64,000 nucleotides of DNA, taken from assembly GCF_036227605.1 (NCBI RefSeq), contig NZ_CP109487.1, forward strand, positions 4,903,501-4,967,500, in the 5' to 3' direction. Origin of the DNA: Streptomyces sp. NBC_01439. Lineage in GTDB: Bacteria > Actinomycetota > Actinomycetes > Streptomycetales > Streptomycetaceae. A model generated the notes under the pieces. The model made no database searches. It saw nothing but the letters and a program-made list of their open reading frames with translations, and was not told where the DNA came from. Of the stretch, positions 27,673-36,900 are shown piece by piece; within the stretch, counting starts at the first letter, position 1, and each line of letters begins with the position of its first letter. The position numbers were made by a program, and so were the translations under genes.

Positions 27673-28763
27673 GTGAGCGACGTAGGGGTCTGGGGCGGGG
27701 GCTCGGTGCGCTGATCCCCGCGGCTCCGCAGGAGAAGACGCCGCCGGTGATCAGCGCCGCGACGACGTCCCCGTCGGCGGTGCCGACGATGGCTTCGGAG
27801 CGTGGGGTGGCGGCGGCGAAGCTCGCTGCGCTCGTACAGGCCGATGTTTCACGTGAAACATCGCTTGCGGTTGTGCCGGTGGCCGAACCCGAGCCCCAGT
27901 CCGAGCCGGAGAGCGATGTGGTGGCGGGGGCGACGTTCGCCGAGCTCCCGATGGACGCGATCACGCCGAACCCGCGCCAGCCGCGCGAGGTGTTCGACGA
28001 GGACGCGCTTGCCGAGCTGGTGACCTCCATCCAGGAGGTGGGCCTGCTCCAGCCGGTGGTGGTGCGGCAGTCGGCCCCCGGTCGCTATGAGCTGATCATG
28101 GGTGAGCGGCGCTGGCGTGCCTGCCGCGAGGCCGGGCTGGAGGCCATTCCGGCGATCATTCGGGCGACGGACGACGAGAAGCTGCTGCTGGACGCGCTGC
28201 TGGAGAACCTGCATCGGGCTCAGCTGAACCCGTTGGAAGAAGCGGCGGCCTACGACCAGCTGCTCAAGGACTTCAACTGCACGCACGACCAGTTGGCCGA
28301 CCGGATCGGGCGCTCGCGTCCCCAGGTGTCGAACACGCTGCGACTGCTCAAGCTGTCCCCTTCGGTACAGCGTCGGGTCGCCGCGGGAGTGCTGTCGGCC
28401 GGACACGCGCGTGCGCTGCTCTCGGTGGAGGACTCTGAGGAGCAGGACAAGCTGGCGCACCGGATCGTGGCCGAGGGGCTGTCGGTGCGTGCGGTCGAGG
28501 AGATCGTGACGCTGATGGCCTCGGAGCCGTCGAGTGCGGTGAAGCCGAGGGGCCCGCGTGCGGGTGCCCGGGTGGCCCCGGCGCTCAGCGAGCTGGCGAC
28601 GCGGCTGTCGGACCGGTTCGAGACGCGGGTGAAGGTGGATCTGGGCCAGAAGAAGGGCAAGATCACCGTTGAGTTCGCCTCGATGGAGGATCTGGAGCGG
28701 ATTTTGGGGACGCTGGCACCGGGCGAGGGTCGGGTGCTGGATCAGGGTCTCGCCGGGGAGTGA
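27669..28763 (+). CDS. parB: chromosome-partitioning protein ParB (Spo0J)
   Basis: A 364-residue CTP-dependent DNA clamp. It starts [13 protein letters not shown], the ParA-contact motif. The CTPase domain (about 90-190) has [13 protein letters not shown] and the [12 protein letters not shown] motif. The HTH ([20 protein letters not shown]) reads parS, and a C-terminal dimer domain ends the protein. It is disordered at about 15-85. GTG 27669 overlaps the parA stop. ParB loads on the parS sites spread through this window and forms the origin complex segregated at sporulation. A parS lies in its own coding sequence. Confidence 0.97.
   Translation: MSERRRGLGRGLGALIPAAPQEKTPPVISAATTSPSAVPTMASERGVAAAKLAALVQADVSRETSLAVVPVAEPEPQSEPESDVVAGATFAELPMDAITPNPRQPREVFDEDALAELVTSIQEVGLLQPVVVRQSAPGRYELIMGERRWRACREAGLEAIPAIIRATDDEKLLLDALLENLHRAQLNPLEEAAAYDQLLKDFNCTHDQLADRIGRSRPQVSNTLRLLKLSPSVQRRVAAGVLSAGHARALLSVEDSEEQDKLAHRIVAEGLSVRAVEEIVTLMASEPSSAVKPRGPRAGARVAPALSELATRLSDRFETRVKVDLGQKKGKITVEFASMEDLERILGTLAPGEGRVLDQGLAGE
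27846..27859. promoter_or_regulatory. parS site inside parB
   Basis: Perfect 16-mer TGTTTCACGTGAAACA, translated D-VSRET-S at about residue 60 of ParB, in the disordered segment. Confidence 0.96.
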
Positions 28764-28777
28764 TCCCGGGGCCGCCC

Positions 28778-28820
28778 AGGGGCGGACCGCAACGGTGTGA
28801 ACCGGTGCGGTCCGCCCCTT
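28778..28820 (+). terminator. terminator of parAB
   Basis: Inverted repeat AGGGGCGGACCGC / GCGGTCCGCCCCT around a 16-base loop, starting 15 bases after the parB stop. Confidence 0.82.
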
Positions 28821-28853
28821 CGCTTTGCTGTCGAAGAACGATGGACCAGTGGA

Positions 28854-28865
28854 TACGATGCGGTC
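28854..28865 (+). promoter_or_regulatory. candidate leaderless promoter of acetyltransferase gene
   Basis: TACGAT at 28854-28859 ends six bases before ATG 28866, which has no ribosome-binding site. The spacing would place the transcript start at or next to the ATG. No good -35 is seen. Confidence 0.45.
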
Positions 28866-29483
28866 ATGGGTCGTCGGCTGGTACCGCTCACGCTGGACAA
28901 CCTCCAGGACCTGCCCCGTCGTTGCCGGTCCTGTGTGTTTTGGGAGTTGGACCCGGTCAGTGGTGAGGCCGCGGTGAAGGCGGGTACTCCCACCCAGGAG
29001 AAGGAGGCGTGGATCTCCGCCGTCCTGTTGGAGTGGGGATCCTGCGGCCGAGTGGTCTATGTGGACGAGGTCCCGGTGGGCTTCGTCCTCTATGCGCCGC
29101 CGGCGTACGTGCCGCGGGCCACCGCCTTTCCGACCAGCCCGGTCTCGCCCGATGCCGTCCAGCTGATCACTGCATGGATCATGCCGGGGTACCAGGGCCA
29201 GGGGCTGGGGCGGGTCATGGTCCAGACGGTGGCCAAGGACCTGCTGCGGCGGGGCTTCCGGGCGATCGAGGCGTTCGGGGACGCGCACTGGGAGGGCCCG
29301 GCGTGCCTGCTGCCGGCCGACCACCTGCTCGCGGTGGGCTTCAAGACGGTCCGCCCGCACCCGGTGCATCCGCGGCTGCGGCTGGAACTCCGCTCGACGC
29401 TGTCGTGGAAGGAAGACGTGGAGCTGGCACTGGACCGGCTGCTGGGTGCGGCGCGCAAGGAGCCGGCGCTCCGGCCGCTGTGA
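28866..29483 (+). CDS. GNAT-family N-acetyltransferase
   Basis: A 205-residue GNAT protein. The acetyl-CoA loop is MPGYQGQGLGRVMVQTVAKD; preceding strands read VVYVDEVPVGFVLYAPPAYV. An N-terminal CRSCVFWE segment resembles the start of the actinobacterial acetyltransferase found beside parB. The protein lacks a visible ribosome site and may be leaderless. It is bounded by terminators on both sides and converges on trxA. Substrate unknown. Confidence 0.88.
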   Translation: MGRRLVPLTLDNLQDLPRRCRSCVFWELDPVSGEAAVKAGTPTQEKEAWISAVLLEWGSCGRVVYVDEVPVGFVLYAPPAYVPRATAFPTSPVSPDAVQLITAWIMPGYQGQGLGRVMVQTVAKDLLRRGFRAIEAFGDAHWEGPACLLPADHLLAVGFKTVRPHPVHPRLRLELRSTLSWKEDVELALDRLLGAARKEPALRPL

Positions 29484-29498
29484 GCGCGAGACGCGGAA

Positions 29499-29526
29499 CG
29501 GGGCCGCCCCTGGAGGGGCGGCCCCG
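29499..29526. terminator. bidirectional terminator abutting parS
   Basis: A 12-bp stem (CGGGGCCGCCCC and complement) with a TGGA loop between the convergent acetyltransferase and trxA genes. Its last base is the first G of the following parS. Confidence 0.88.
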
Positions 29527-29539
29527 TTTCACGTGAAAC
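29526..29539. promoter_or_regulatory. parS site between acetyltransferase and trxA
   Basis: Perfect GTTTCACGTGAAAC immediately after the terminator stem and 10 bases before the trxA stop. Confidence 0.96.
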
Positions 29540-29549
29540 ATCGATCGCG

Positions 29550-29891
29550 TCAGGCGGTCTTGACCTCGACGAACTCGGAGAGGTCGCGCAGGATGGCGGC
29601 CTTCGGCTTCGCGCCGACGATGGTCTTGGCGACCTCGCCGCTCTGGTAGACGTTCAGCGTCGGGATGGACATGACGCCGTACTTCGCTGCCGTGGCCGGG
29701 TTCTCGTCGATGTTGAGCTTGACGATCTCGATCTGGTCGCCGTACTCGGCAGCGATGGCCTCGAGGGACGGCGCGATCTGGCGGCACGGTCCGCACCAGG
29801 CGGCCCAGAAGTCCACCAGTACGGGCTTGTCGCTCCTGAGGACCTGCTCGTCGAAGTCAGCGTCGGTCACGTTCTTGAGGGTGCCGGCCAC
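29550..29891 (-). CDS. trxA: thioredoxin
   Basis: A 113-residue thioredoxin with the redox centre WCGPC (FWAAWCGPCRQIAPSLE), the cis-proline motif SIPTL and the usual length. It reduces protein disulphides and is recycled by the adjacent reductase. GTG 29891 has GGAGG upstream. It sits 60 bases downstream of trxB and is probably co-transcribed. Confidence 0.97.
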   Translation of the reverse strand: MAGTLKNVTDADFDEQVLRSDKPVLVDFWAAWCGPCRQIAPSLEAIAAEYGDQIEIVKLNIDENPATAAKYGVMSIPTLNVYQSGEVAKTIVGAKPKAAILRDLSEFVEVKTA

Positions 29892-29951
29892 AGCGGCCTC
29901 CTTCTTCTTTCCTGCGGGGTGTGGGGTGGGGCGGTGTGGGGGTCAGACCGG

Positions 29952-30911
29952 TCAGACCGCTGCGTGGACCTTCTCGGCGTCCGCGAGCGCAGCGAGGAAG
30001 CGCTCGGCGTCGAGGGCGGCGGAGCAGCCGGTGCCCGCGGCGGTGATGGCCTGACGGTAGGTGTGGTCGACGACGTCGCCGGCGCCGAACACGCCGGTGG
30101 CGCTGGTCCGGGTGGACGGGGCCTCGACCTTGAGGTAGCCCTCCTCGTCGAGGTCGAGCTGGCCCTTGAAGAGCTCGGTGCGGGGGTCGTGGCCCACGGC
30201 GATGAAGAGGCCGGTCACGGGAAGCTCGGAGGTCTCACCGGTCTTGGTGTTGCGCAGGGTGAGGCCGGAGAGCTTCTGATCGCCGCGGATCTCGGCGACC
30301 TCGCTGTCCCAGGCGAACTTGATCTTCGGGTCGGCGAAGGCGCGGTCCTGCATGGCCTTCGAGGCGCGCAGGCTGTCACGGCGGTGGACGATCGTGACGG
30401 ACTTGGCGAAGCGCGAGAGGAAGGTGGCCTCCTCGATCGCGGTGTCGCCGCCGCCGACGACGGCGATGTCGTGGTCCTTGAAGAAGAACCCGTCGCAGGT
30501 GGCGCACCAGGAGACACCGCGGCCGGAGAGGGCGTCCTCGTTGGGCAGGCCGAGCTTGCGGTGCTGGGAACCGGTGGTGACGATGACGGCCTTGGCGCGG
30601 TGCACGGTGCCGGCGGTGTCGGTGACGGTCTTGATTTCACCGCTCAGGTCCACGGCCACGACGTCGTCCGCGATCAGCTCGGCGCCGAAGCGCTCGGCCT
30701 GAGCACGCATGTTGTCCATGAGGTCGGGGCCCATGATGCCGTCCTGGAAGCCCGGGAAGTTCTCCACCTCGGTGGTGTTCATCAGGGCGCCACCCGCGGT
30801 GACGGCACCTTCGAAGACCAGCGGCTTGAGCGAAGCGCGTGCGGTGTACAGGGCGGCGGTGTAACCGGCCGGCCCGGAGCCGATGATGATCACGTTTCGG
30901 ACGTCGCTCAC
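29952..30911 (-). CDS. trxB: thioredoxin reductase (NADPH, FAD)
   Basis: A 319-residue low-molecular-weight flavoenzyme. FAD motif [16 protein letters not shown], redox pair WCATCDG, NADPH motif [15 protein letters not shown] and C-terminal FAD motif [15 protein letters not shown] are all present. It transfers electrons from NADPH to thioredoxin. GTG 30911 is preceded by GAGGAAGAAA. The neighbouring SigM system echoes mycobacterial sigM-rsmA-trxB2-trxC. Confidence 0.97.
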   Translation of the reverse strand: MSDVRNVIIIGSGPAGYTAALYTARASLKPLVFEGAVTAGGALMNTTEVENFPGFQDGIMGPDLMDNMRAQAERFGAELIADDVVAVDLSGEIKTVTDTAGTVHRAKAVIVTTGSQHRKLGLPNEDALSGRGVSWCATCDGFFFKDHDIAVVGGGDTAIEEATFLSRFAKSVTIVHRRDSLRASKAMQDRAFADPKIKFAWDSEVAEIRGDQKLSGLTLRNTKTGETSELPVTGLFIAVGHDPRTELFKGQLDLDEEGYLKVEAPSTRTSATGVFGAGDVVDHTYRQAITAAGTGCSAALDAERFLAALADAEKVHAAV

Positions 30912-31039
30912 GGGTTTCTTCCTCGTCTCTGCGGACTGCGTACTGCCAACCGGGGGCCGGTGCGGACTCTCACCCCACCCAACGGATCCTACGGCGCATG
31001 CATTCCCCACCCGCCCCACCACGGCCCCGAGCGCCTCGG

Positions 31040-31978
31040 CTACCGCGGATAGGTGCTCGTCAGAAGGACCTTCCCGGGGTCTGCCGAACCGGTTCGCTCG
31101 CACGCCGTGTCGACGAGGTAGGCGTCAACACGGGCGGAGTCGGCCGGGTGCGGCAGGACGAGGAGGTAGACGGGGGTGCCCTGGTAGCTGCCGCGTTCGG
31201 CGGCGAGCGGGGTGTCAGGGCGACCGGTGGCCTGCTGGACACAGGAAGGGACGGAAGGCGCTGCCCGCTTGTCTCCGGGTGCGGTGTTCTCCAGTCCGAG
31301 GGTGTTGTTCTGCTCCGCGGGAACGTTCTTTGCGCCCTGATCGGCCCCGATGAGCTGCCTGACACTGTTCTGGAGCCCCTGAGCGGTGTAGCTGCCTTCG
31401 CCCGTGGCGGCGGACGGCCGCGCTGCGGAGTCGGATGCCTCGCCACTGGCGGCGGTTCCGTGGGTGGGCGTGCCCGAGAAGTCGCCGAACAGGAAGATGC
31501 CCAGGGCGCAGGCGGCGGCTCCGGTGAGACCGGCGAGGACGGCGATCCGGCGCCGCGCACGGCGTCGCCCGGGGCCGGTTGGGCCGGTCGGGTGACCGGC
31601 GGGCCGGGGGTACCTCCCAGCGGTAGCTGGGGGCGTTCCACGTGAAACATCGCGGTCCGGCGTGCGGGGCCGGTCGGCCGGTACGGCCTCGGCCTGTGGC
31701 TGGGTGGCGTCGAGGAGGGCCTCCGCGGCGAGGGCCGCGTCGATGCGGCCGGCGATGTCTGCGGGCATCCGGGCCGGCCCCGGCAGGGTGCCGAGGAGGG
31801 AGCGGATCTCCTCCAAGGAGGTGCGGACATCGGCGCACAGGGTGCAGTCGCCGAGATGGCGGCGGATTTCGGCGGTACGGGACGGGGAGAGGAGACCTTC
31901 GGTCAGGTCGGAGATCTCCGAGACGTCCGGGTGCCGGATCGTGCCGGTCGTGCCGGACATGCCAGTGGGCGGGGTCAC
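31040..31978 (-). CDS. SigM anti-sigma factor, membrane protein with zinc-finger-like N-terminus
   Basis: A 312-residue transmembrane regulator. The N-terminal cytosolic domain (about 1-75) has the ZAS-type H-x3-C-x2-C arrangement ([13 protein letters not shown]), expected to hold SigM. A linker precedes one helix ([19 protein letters not shown]) and an extracellular region that ends TSTYPR and contains two cysteines. GTG 31978 overlaps the sigM stop, giving coupled synthesis and a 1:1 ratio. The linker includes DVSRGTP, encoded by an imperfect parS. Confidence 0.9.
   Translation of the reverse strand: MTPPTGMSGTTGTIRHPDVSEISDLTEGLLSPSRTAEIRRHLGDCTLCADVRTSLEEIRSLLGTLPGPARMPADIAGRIDAALAAEALLDATQPQAEAVPADRPRTPDRDVSRGTPPATAGRYPRPAGHPTGPTGPGRRRARRRIAVLAGLTGAAACALGIFLFGDFSGTPTHGTAASGEASDSAARPSAATGEGSYTAQGLQNSVRQLIGADQGAKNVPAEQNNTLGLENTAPGDKRAAPSVPSCVQQATGRPDTPLAAERGSYQGTPVYLLVLPHPADSARVDAYLVDTACERTGSADPGKVLLTSTYPR
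31635..31648. promoter_or_regulatory. imperfect parS inside the anti-sigma gene
   Basis: GTTCCACGTGAAAC, one mismatch from the palindromic consensus, translated DVSRGTP in the protein linker. Affinity is probably lower; it may be a decayed site. Confidence 0.75.
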
Positions 31979-32676
31979 GGTCGTCCACCTCCGCCCTTCA
32001 CAGCGTCTGGGTCTGGATGCCTGGGTTCTGCCGCTGGTGGGACGGGTGGGCCCGGCGTCCGGTTCCTTCCCCGCTCGGTGGCGGTGTTATCCCCGGCATT
32101 CGTGCGCAGATGAGTGAGGAGCGGCAAGAGTTTCGCCCGGCCGCGCGCACAGCGGCTCTTCACGGTGCCGGTGGGGACGTCGAGGATCCGGGCGGCCTCG
32201 GCGACGGGGTACCCCTGCATGTCGACGAGGACCAGCGCGGCTCGCTGGTCAGCCGGGAGCGTGCTCAGAGCGGCCAGGAGCTGGCGATGGAGGTCCTGGC
32301 GCTCCGCAGGGGCCTCCGCGGACTCATGGGGCTCCAGGAGGCGCTCCAGGCGGTCCGTATCGTCGAGGGGGGCGGTCCGGCGGGAGGCGGCCTTGCGGGC
32401 GCGGTCCAGGCAGGCATTGACGGTGATGCGGTGCAGCCAGGTGGTGACGGCGGATTCCCCGCGGAAGGTGTGCGCGGCCCGGTAGGCGGACACCAGCGCG
32501 TCCTGCACGGCGTCGGCGGCCTCCTCGCGGTCCCCGAGGGTCCGCAACGCCACGGCCCACAGTCGGTCCCGGTGCCGCCGCACGATCTCCCCGAAGGCCT
32601 CGGGATCCCCGGCGACGTGCCGGGCCAGGAGCTCCTGGTCCGAGGCGGGGGCGGGGCCGTCAGGCGCAGGCCTCAT
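31975..32676 (-). CDS. sigM: ECF RNA polymerase sigma factor SigM
   Basis: A 233-residue ECF sigma. Region 2 (about 20-90: VALRTLGDREEAADAVQDAL, VSAYRAAHTFRGESAVTTWL) and region 4 (about 125-180: LPADQRAALVLVDMQGYPVA, EAARILDVPTGTVKSRCARG) are complete. ATG 32676 has AGGAGGGG four to five bases upstream; the longer open frame upstream is not conserved. The order murJ-sigM-anti-sigma-trxB-trxA matches Mycobacterium tuberculosis, the basis for the symbol. Its regulon here is unknown. Confidence 0.9.
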   Translation of the reverse strand: MRPAPDGPAPASDQELLARHVAGDPEAFGEIVRRHRDRLWAVALRTLGDREEAADAVQDALVSAYRAAHTFRGESAVTTWLHRITVNACLDRARKAASRRTAPLDDTDRLERLLEPHESAEAPAERQDLHRQLLAALSTLPADQRAALVLVDMQGYPVAEAARILDVPTGTVKSRCARGRAKLLPLLTHLRTNAGDNTATERGRNRTPGPPVPPAAEPRHPDPDAVKGGGGRP

Positions 32677-32828
32677 GATTCCCCTCCTGTTGGAAGCCGA
32701 GCACATGTCGATCCGGGTTCGTCCCGGAGCGGACCCGCGCGGCCGGATACCCCGGGAGGTCTGCGGGAAGATCCTTCCCGCAGACCTCTTGCCCGGACCG
32801 GACCGGGCCGCACACAGCGCGGGCAGCG

Positions 32829-34562
32829 CTAGGAGATCCGGGAGAAGACGACGTTCGTGATGCCCTGCTTGTACCCGGCCGTGCTGAACTCCGAAGGGCC
32901 GGCCATGGGCATGGCCGTGAGCCACAGCACCACGTAGCGCGTCTTGACCGGAGTCTCGGTGGCGAGCTCCAGCTGCTTCTCCTTCGTCGTCCCCGTGGCG
33001 ATCTGCTTCATGCTCTTGATCGGGGTCGACGACGACAGGCTCGGCGCGGCATAGAGCGTCGCGGTGGTGTGGTCTCCGGGGAACCGGAACGCTATCGAGG
33101 CCGCACTCACCTCCTGTTCTTCGCCGAGGTCGAAGACGAGGCCGAGCCCCTCTTTGAAGGCCCCCATGTCAGGGCCGTCGTCGTACCGGTAGGTCCGCCA
33201 GAACGAGGTCGCGTCGTTGTCGTAGGCCTTGGAGACCCCGTCGAGATCCTGGGGCTTGTCGTCCGGGTAGTACTCCGCCGCCCCCTTGATGGCCAGCTCG
33301 GTCCGCTCCGGCGCCTTCGGGTTGTCTTCGGGCCCGGGCTTGGTGTTGTTGCTGGTGCCGCTGTTCCCTTGCTGGCTGGTGCGGCCCAGGAGGGTGTCGG
33401 CCAGCTGCCAGCTGCCCAGGCCGAGGGCGGCGATGAGCAGGGCGGCGACGCCCCACTTCAAGGCCCGGCCGGTACGGCTCTCCAGCGGGGCCGGCGGCGG
33501 GACGACGGGACGACTCTGGACGGTGTTCAGACCGGGAGGCGTGGGGCGTCCGTAGCTGCCCTGCTGGTAGGTGGTGTGCTGGTACTCCGGCGGAGCCGTG
33601 AAGACGGGCTCCGGCGGCCGGATGCGGGGCATCGCGGCCACGGCCTTGGCCAGCTCGTCAGGGGTGGTGCAGGCGGGTTCCTGACGGGAGGCGGTGGCCC
33701 CGTCGTTGGCGAGCGCGCGCATGGCGAGTTCGCCCAGTCCCCGGTGGACGCCGGCACGCACCTGGTCGGGGGCGATCAGCCCAACGCCCTTGGGCAGGCC
33801 GGTGAGGCCGTACGCGTCGCTCTCGTACGGCCAGCGCTGGGTGAGGGCGGCGTACAGGAGCGCGCCGATGGCTTCGGTGTCGGCCCGCTGCGGGGTCTCG
33901 CTGGTGATGCCGCGCAGGGCGGCGTTCACGGCGAGGCCGCGGATGCGGTACTGGCCCGTGGAGGTGCGCAGTATGGCGCTGGGCGTCAGCCGCAGATGGG
34001 CGAGCCCCTCGCGGTGCGCGGCGGCCATGGCCTGGGAGACCTGGCTGACGAGCTGGTAGGCCTCGTGGGCCTCCAGCGGGCCCGCGGCGAGGAGCGCGGT
34101 GAGCTCGGTGGCATCGGGCAGCCACTCGTGGACGACGTAGACGACGTCGTTCTCCTCCACGGCGTCCAGGACCTGGACGAACCGTGGGTCGCCGAGCAGG
34201 GCCGAGGACCGGGCGGCGGCCAGGACGGAGCGGGCGCGCGCGTGGTCGGCGGGCATCAGGTGCACGCCCACGGCACGGCGCAGCTTCTCGTCCATCGCGC
34301 GCCAACTGCTGAATCCGTCCACACGGGTGACGCACTCTTCCAGCCGATAGCGTCTGGCGAGCTTGTGTCCGCTGTGCAGTTCGGGTGCAGCCGCAGGGGC
34401 CGCGTTGGTGCGTTCGCCGTCCTTGTCGGGCATGGGTCCGTCCGCGGCTCGTCCGTTCTGGGTGTCCACCCCGTCGGACGTGGCCTGTGCCGCCTGAGCG
34501 GTCAGCGGCTCATCGCCGCTGTTGTCGGCCACGTCGACGGCAGCCGTGCTACGTTCCGCCAC
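32829..34562 (-). CDS. MurJ-associated membrane pseudokinase with extracellular discoidin-like domain
   Basis: A 577-residue protein. Residues about 60-320 have the kinase fold, but catalytic motifs are gone: the HRD loop reads LAHLRLTPSAIL (no Asp) and the DFG position reads RIRGLAVN. A Pro-rich linker leads to one helix (WGVAALLIAALGLGSWQLA) and a C-terminal extracellular discoidin/carbohydrate-binding-like domain (about 440-577: DNDATSFWRTYRYDDG, GLVFDLGEEQEVSAASIAFR). In Mycobacterium the same modules are fused to MurJ, where the phosphorylated pseudokinase recruits FhaA; here it is a separate gene next to murJ. GTG 34562 follows GGGAGG. Confidence 0.88.
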   Translation of the reverse strand: MAERSTAAVDVADNSGDEPLTAQAAQATSDGVDTQNGRAADGPMPDKDGERTNAAPAAAPELHSGHKLARRYRLEECVTRVDGFSSWRAMDEKLRRAVGVHLMPADHARARSVLAAARSSALLGDPRFVQVLDAVEENDVVYVVHEWLPDATELTALLAAGPLEAHEAYQLVSQVSQAMAAAHREGLAHLRLTPSAILRTSTGQYRIRGLAVNAALRGITSETPQRADTEAIGALLYAALTQRWPYESDAYGLTGLPKGVGLIAPDQVRAGVHRGLGELAMRALANDGATASRQEPACTTPDELAKAVAAMPRIRPPEPVFTAPPEYQHTTYQQGSYGRPTPPGLNTVQSRPVVPPPAPLESRTGRALKWGVAALLIAALGLGSWQLADTLLGRTSQQGNSGTSNNTKPGPEDNPKAPERTELAIKGAAEYYPDDKPQDLDGVSKAYDNDATSFWRTYRYDDGPDMGAFKEGLGLVFDLGEEQEVSAASIAFRFPGDHTTATLYAAPSLSSSTPIKSMKQIATGTTKEKQLELATETPVKTRYVVLWLTAMPMAGPSEFSTAGYKQGITNVVFSRIS

Positions 34563-34679
34563 CGTCGTTCCTGCCTCCCCATCCGTTGCGCGCTGTCAGC
34601 CAGTCTGCGAAGCCATGCCAATTGTGCCCACAGTCCGACGCTAAGCACGACACACGAAAGGGGGCGACGGTTGTGCGCA

Positions 34680-36854
34680 TCAGCGCCCCAAACGTCCGCG
34701 GACCATTCCGACCATCGCGTTGAGCTCTTCGATCCGCATCCGCTTGGCGGCGATCAGGAACACCACGGCAAGGGCGATGCCGCCGGCGAGGAGGGCGGTG
34801 ACGGAGCCGGCGACTCCGCTGCCCAGCCACTGCGTGACCCCGAAAGCGGCCGCGCCACCCACGGCGGCGGCCGGGACGCAGGCGCCGATGAGACGGGTGT
34901 AGGTGCGCATGACGTGCGCCCCGTCGAGGTCGCCACCGAGCCGGGTGCGCAGGCGCCGCCAGGCGACGCCGACGCCTACGGCGTAGCCGAGCCCGTAGGC
35001 GGCGGCCATGCCGACCACCGCCCACCGGGCGGGGAGGACGAAGAAGGAGATCGCCGAGCCCGCCGCGTTGACCGCGGCGACGATGACGGTGTTGTAGAAG
35101 GGCGTCCGGGTGTCCTCGTAGGCGTAGAAGCCGCGCAGGACCACGTACTGGATGGAGTACGGGATCAGGCCGAGGCCGAACGCCATCAGGATGTAGCCGA
35201 TGTTCTGGGCGCCCGAACCCGAGCCGGCGTAGAGCAGGGTGGCCATCGGGACACCGAGGGCGAGGAAGGCGAAGGCGCAGGGCACGATCGCGACGGCCGA
35301 GGTGCGCAGCCCGTAGGAGATGTCGTCCCGGACCGCGGCGGCGTCACCGTCGTGCGCGGAGCGGGAGATGCGGGGCAGGACGGCCGTCATGACGGAGACG
35401 GTGATGATCGCCTGCGGCATCTGCCACAGCAGCAGCGCGTATTGGTAGCCGGTGAAACCGGTGCCCGGGTGGCCCTGCTTCTCGGCGACCGAGCCGGCCC
35501 AGGTGGCGAGCTGGGTGACGACCACGAGGCCGGCCTGGTTGGCGAGGACGAAGAAGAACGTCCACTTGGCCAGGCCCGCGGCCTTGCCGAGGCCGTGGCC
35601 CCGCCAGTCGAAGCGCAGGCGCGGCTTGAAGCCCGCGTCGCGCAGGTACGGCAGCATCGCGAGAGCCTGGACGGTGAGGCCGAGCAGGGTGCCCAGGCCC
35701 AGCAGGCGGACGCCCTCGGGGGTGACCGTGCTGGCGTTGACGCCGGAAGTGGTGAAGCCGCCGAAGGCCCAGATGAAGGCGCCGAAGGTGGCGATGACCA
35801 CGATGTTGTTGAGGACCGGGGTCCACATCATCGCGCCGAAGCGGCCGCGGGCATTGAGGATCTGACCCAGGACCACGTGCACGCCCATGAAGAACATGGT
35901 GGGCAGGCAGTAGCGGGCGAAGGCGACCGCGACGTCCATCTGCTCGGGGTCGGAGGCGATCTTCGGCGACATCATCGTGATGAACACCGGTGCGGCCAGG
36001 ACACAGATGGTGGTGACGGCGGCCAGCAGCACGACGACGAGGGTCAGCAGCCGGTTGGCGTACGCCTGCCCGCCGTCACTGTCGTTCTTCATGGCCCGGA
36101 CCAGCTGCGGGATGAAGACGGCGTTCAGGGCGCCGCCGCCGACCAGCACGTAGATCATCGTGGGCAGCGTGTTGGCGATCTGGTACGTGTCGTTGAAGGT
36201 GCCGACGCCGATGGCACCCGCGATCGCCAGGGTCTTCAAGAAGCCGGTGAGGCGGGAGACGATCGTGCCCGCGGCCATGAGCGCGCTGGACTTGAGCAGG
36301 TTCGCTGCCCGTCCGGCGGGCTTGCTCGGTGCCGGTGCGGCGACGGGGGCTTCCTCGACGGCGGTGCGGGGCGCCGCCTCCTGGTCCCGGTACAGGTGCG
36401 CGAAGGCATCCGGTTCGGGCTGCTCGTCCGAGGCACCGGTGACGAGGGAGTCCACGCCGACGAACTGGGTGGTGGTGGCGTGGTCACCGTACGGCAGGTG
36501 GCGCGAGGGACCGTCCGGCTCGGGCGGCGGGGTCTGGGCCCAGACGCGCGGGTCGGGGGAGTACGAGGGCGCGGTCGGCGCGGCGTAGAGCGGGCCGGGC
36601 TCCTGGTAGGTGCCGGGCGGCGGCGGCGGGTGCGAGGCGCGGTCGTAGAGCACCTCGGCGACCGGGTCCTGGGCCGACAGGTCGTGGGACCGGTACGGGT
36701 CGTGGTCGTAGGCGTCCTGGACATACGGGTCACGTTCCGGCGCGGGCGCAGGCGCGGAAACCTGCCCGGGCACCGGGGTGCCCGGGGCAGCGCCCTGGGA
36801 GGGCGCAGGCCCACCAGTGCCCTGCGCGCGGTCACCGTCGTACGGCGCGTTCAT
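34680..36854 (-). CDS. murJ: lipid II flippase MurJ (MviN)
   Basis: A 724-residue integral membrane protein of the MOP superfamily that flips lipid II for peptidoglycan synthesis. About 14 helices begin near residue 185 (NLLKSSALMAAGTIVSRLTG, the conserved MurJ start), with the typical QLVRAMKND loop. The first 180 residues are a Pro/Asp/Tyr-rich cytosolic extension usual in streptomycetes. It is the first gene before the pseudokinase (117-base gap), with DUF6049 upstream; together they form a cell-wall cluster. ATG 36854. Confidence 0.95.
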   Translation of the reverse strand: MNAPYDGDRAQGTGGPAPSQGAAPGTPVPGQVSAPAPAPERDPYVQDAYDHDPYRSHDLSAQDPVAEVLYDRASHPPPPPGTYQEPGPLYAAPTAPSYSPDPRVWAQTPPPEPDGPSRHLPYGDHATTTQFVGVDSLVTGASDEQPEPDAFAHLYRDQEAAPRTAVEEAPVAAPAPSKPAGRAANLLKSSALMAAGTIVSRLTGFLKTLAIAGAIGVGTFNDTYQIANTLPTMIYVLVGGGALNAVFIPQLVRAMKNDSDGGQAYANRLLTLVVVLLAAVTTICVLAAPVFITMMSPKIASDPEQMDVAVAFARYCLPTMFFMGVHVVLGQILNARGRFGAMMWTPVLNNIVVIATFGAFIWAFGGFTTSGVNASTVTPEGVRLLGLGTLLGLTVQALAMLPYLRDAGFKPRLRFDWRGHGLGKAAGLAKWTFFFVLANQAGLVVVTQLATWAGSVAEKQGHPGTGFTGYQYALLLWQMPQAIITVSVMTAVLPRISRSAHDGDAAAVRDDISYGLRTSAVAIVPCAFAFLALGVPMATLLYAGSGSGAQNIGYILMAFGLGLIPYSIQYVVLRGFYAYEDTRTPFYNTVIVAAVNAAGSAISFFVLPARWAVVGMAAAYGLGYAVGVGVAWRRLRTRLGGDLDGAHVMRTYTRLIGACVPAAAVGGAAAFGVTQWLGSGVAGSVTALLAGGIALAVVFLIAAKRMRIEELNAMVGMVRGRLGR

Positions 36855-36900
36855 CGAAACCCCACCTCATCGTCCCCAGGCCGACCGGCCACGGCGTCAA

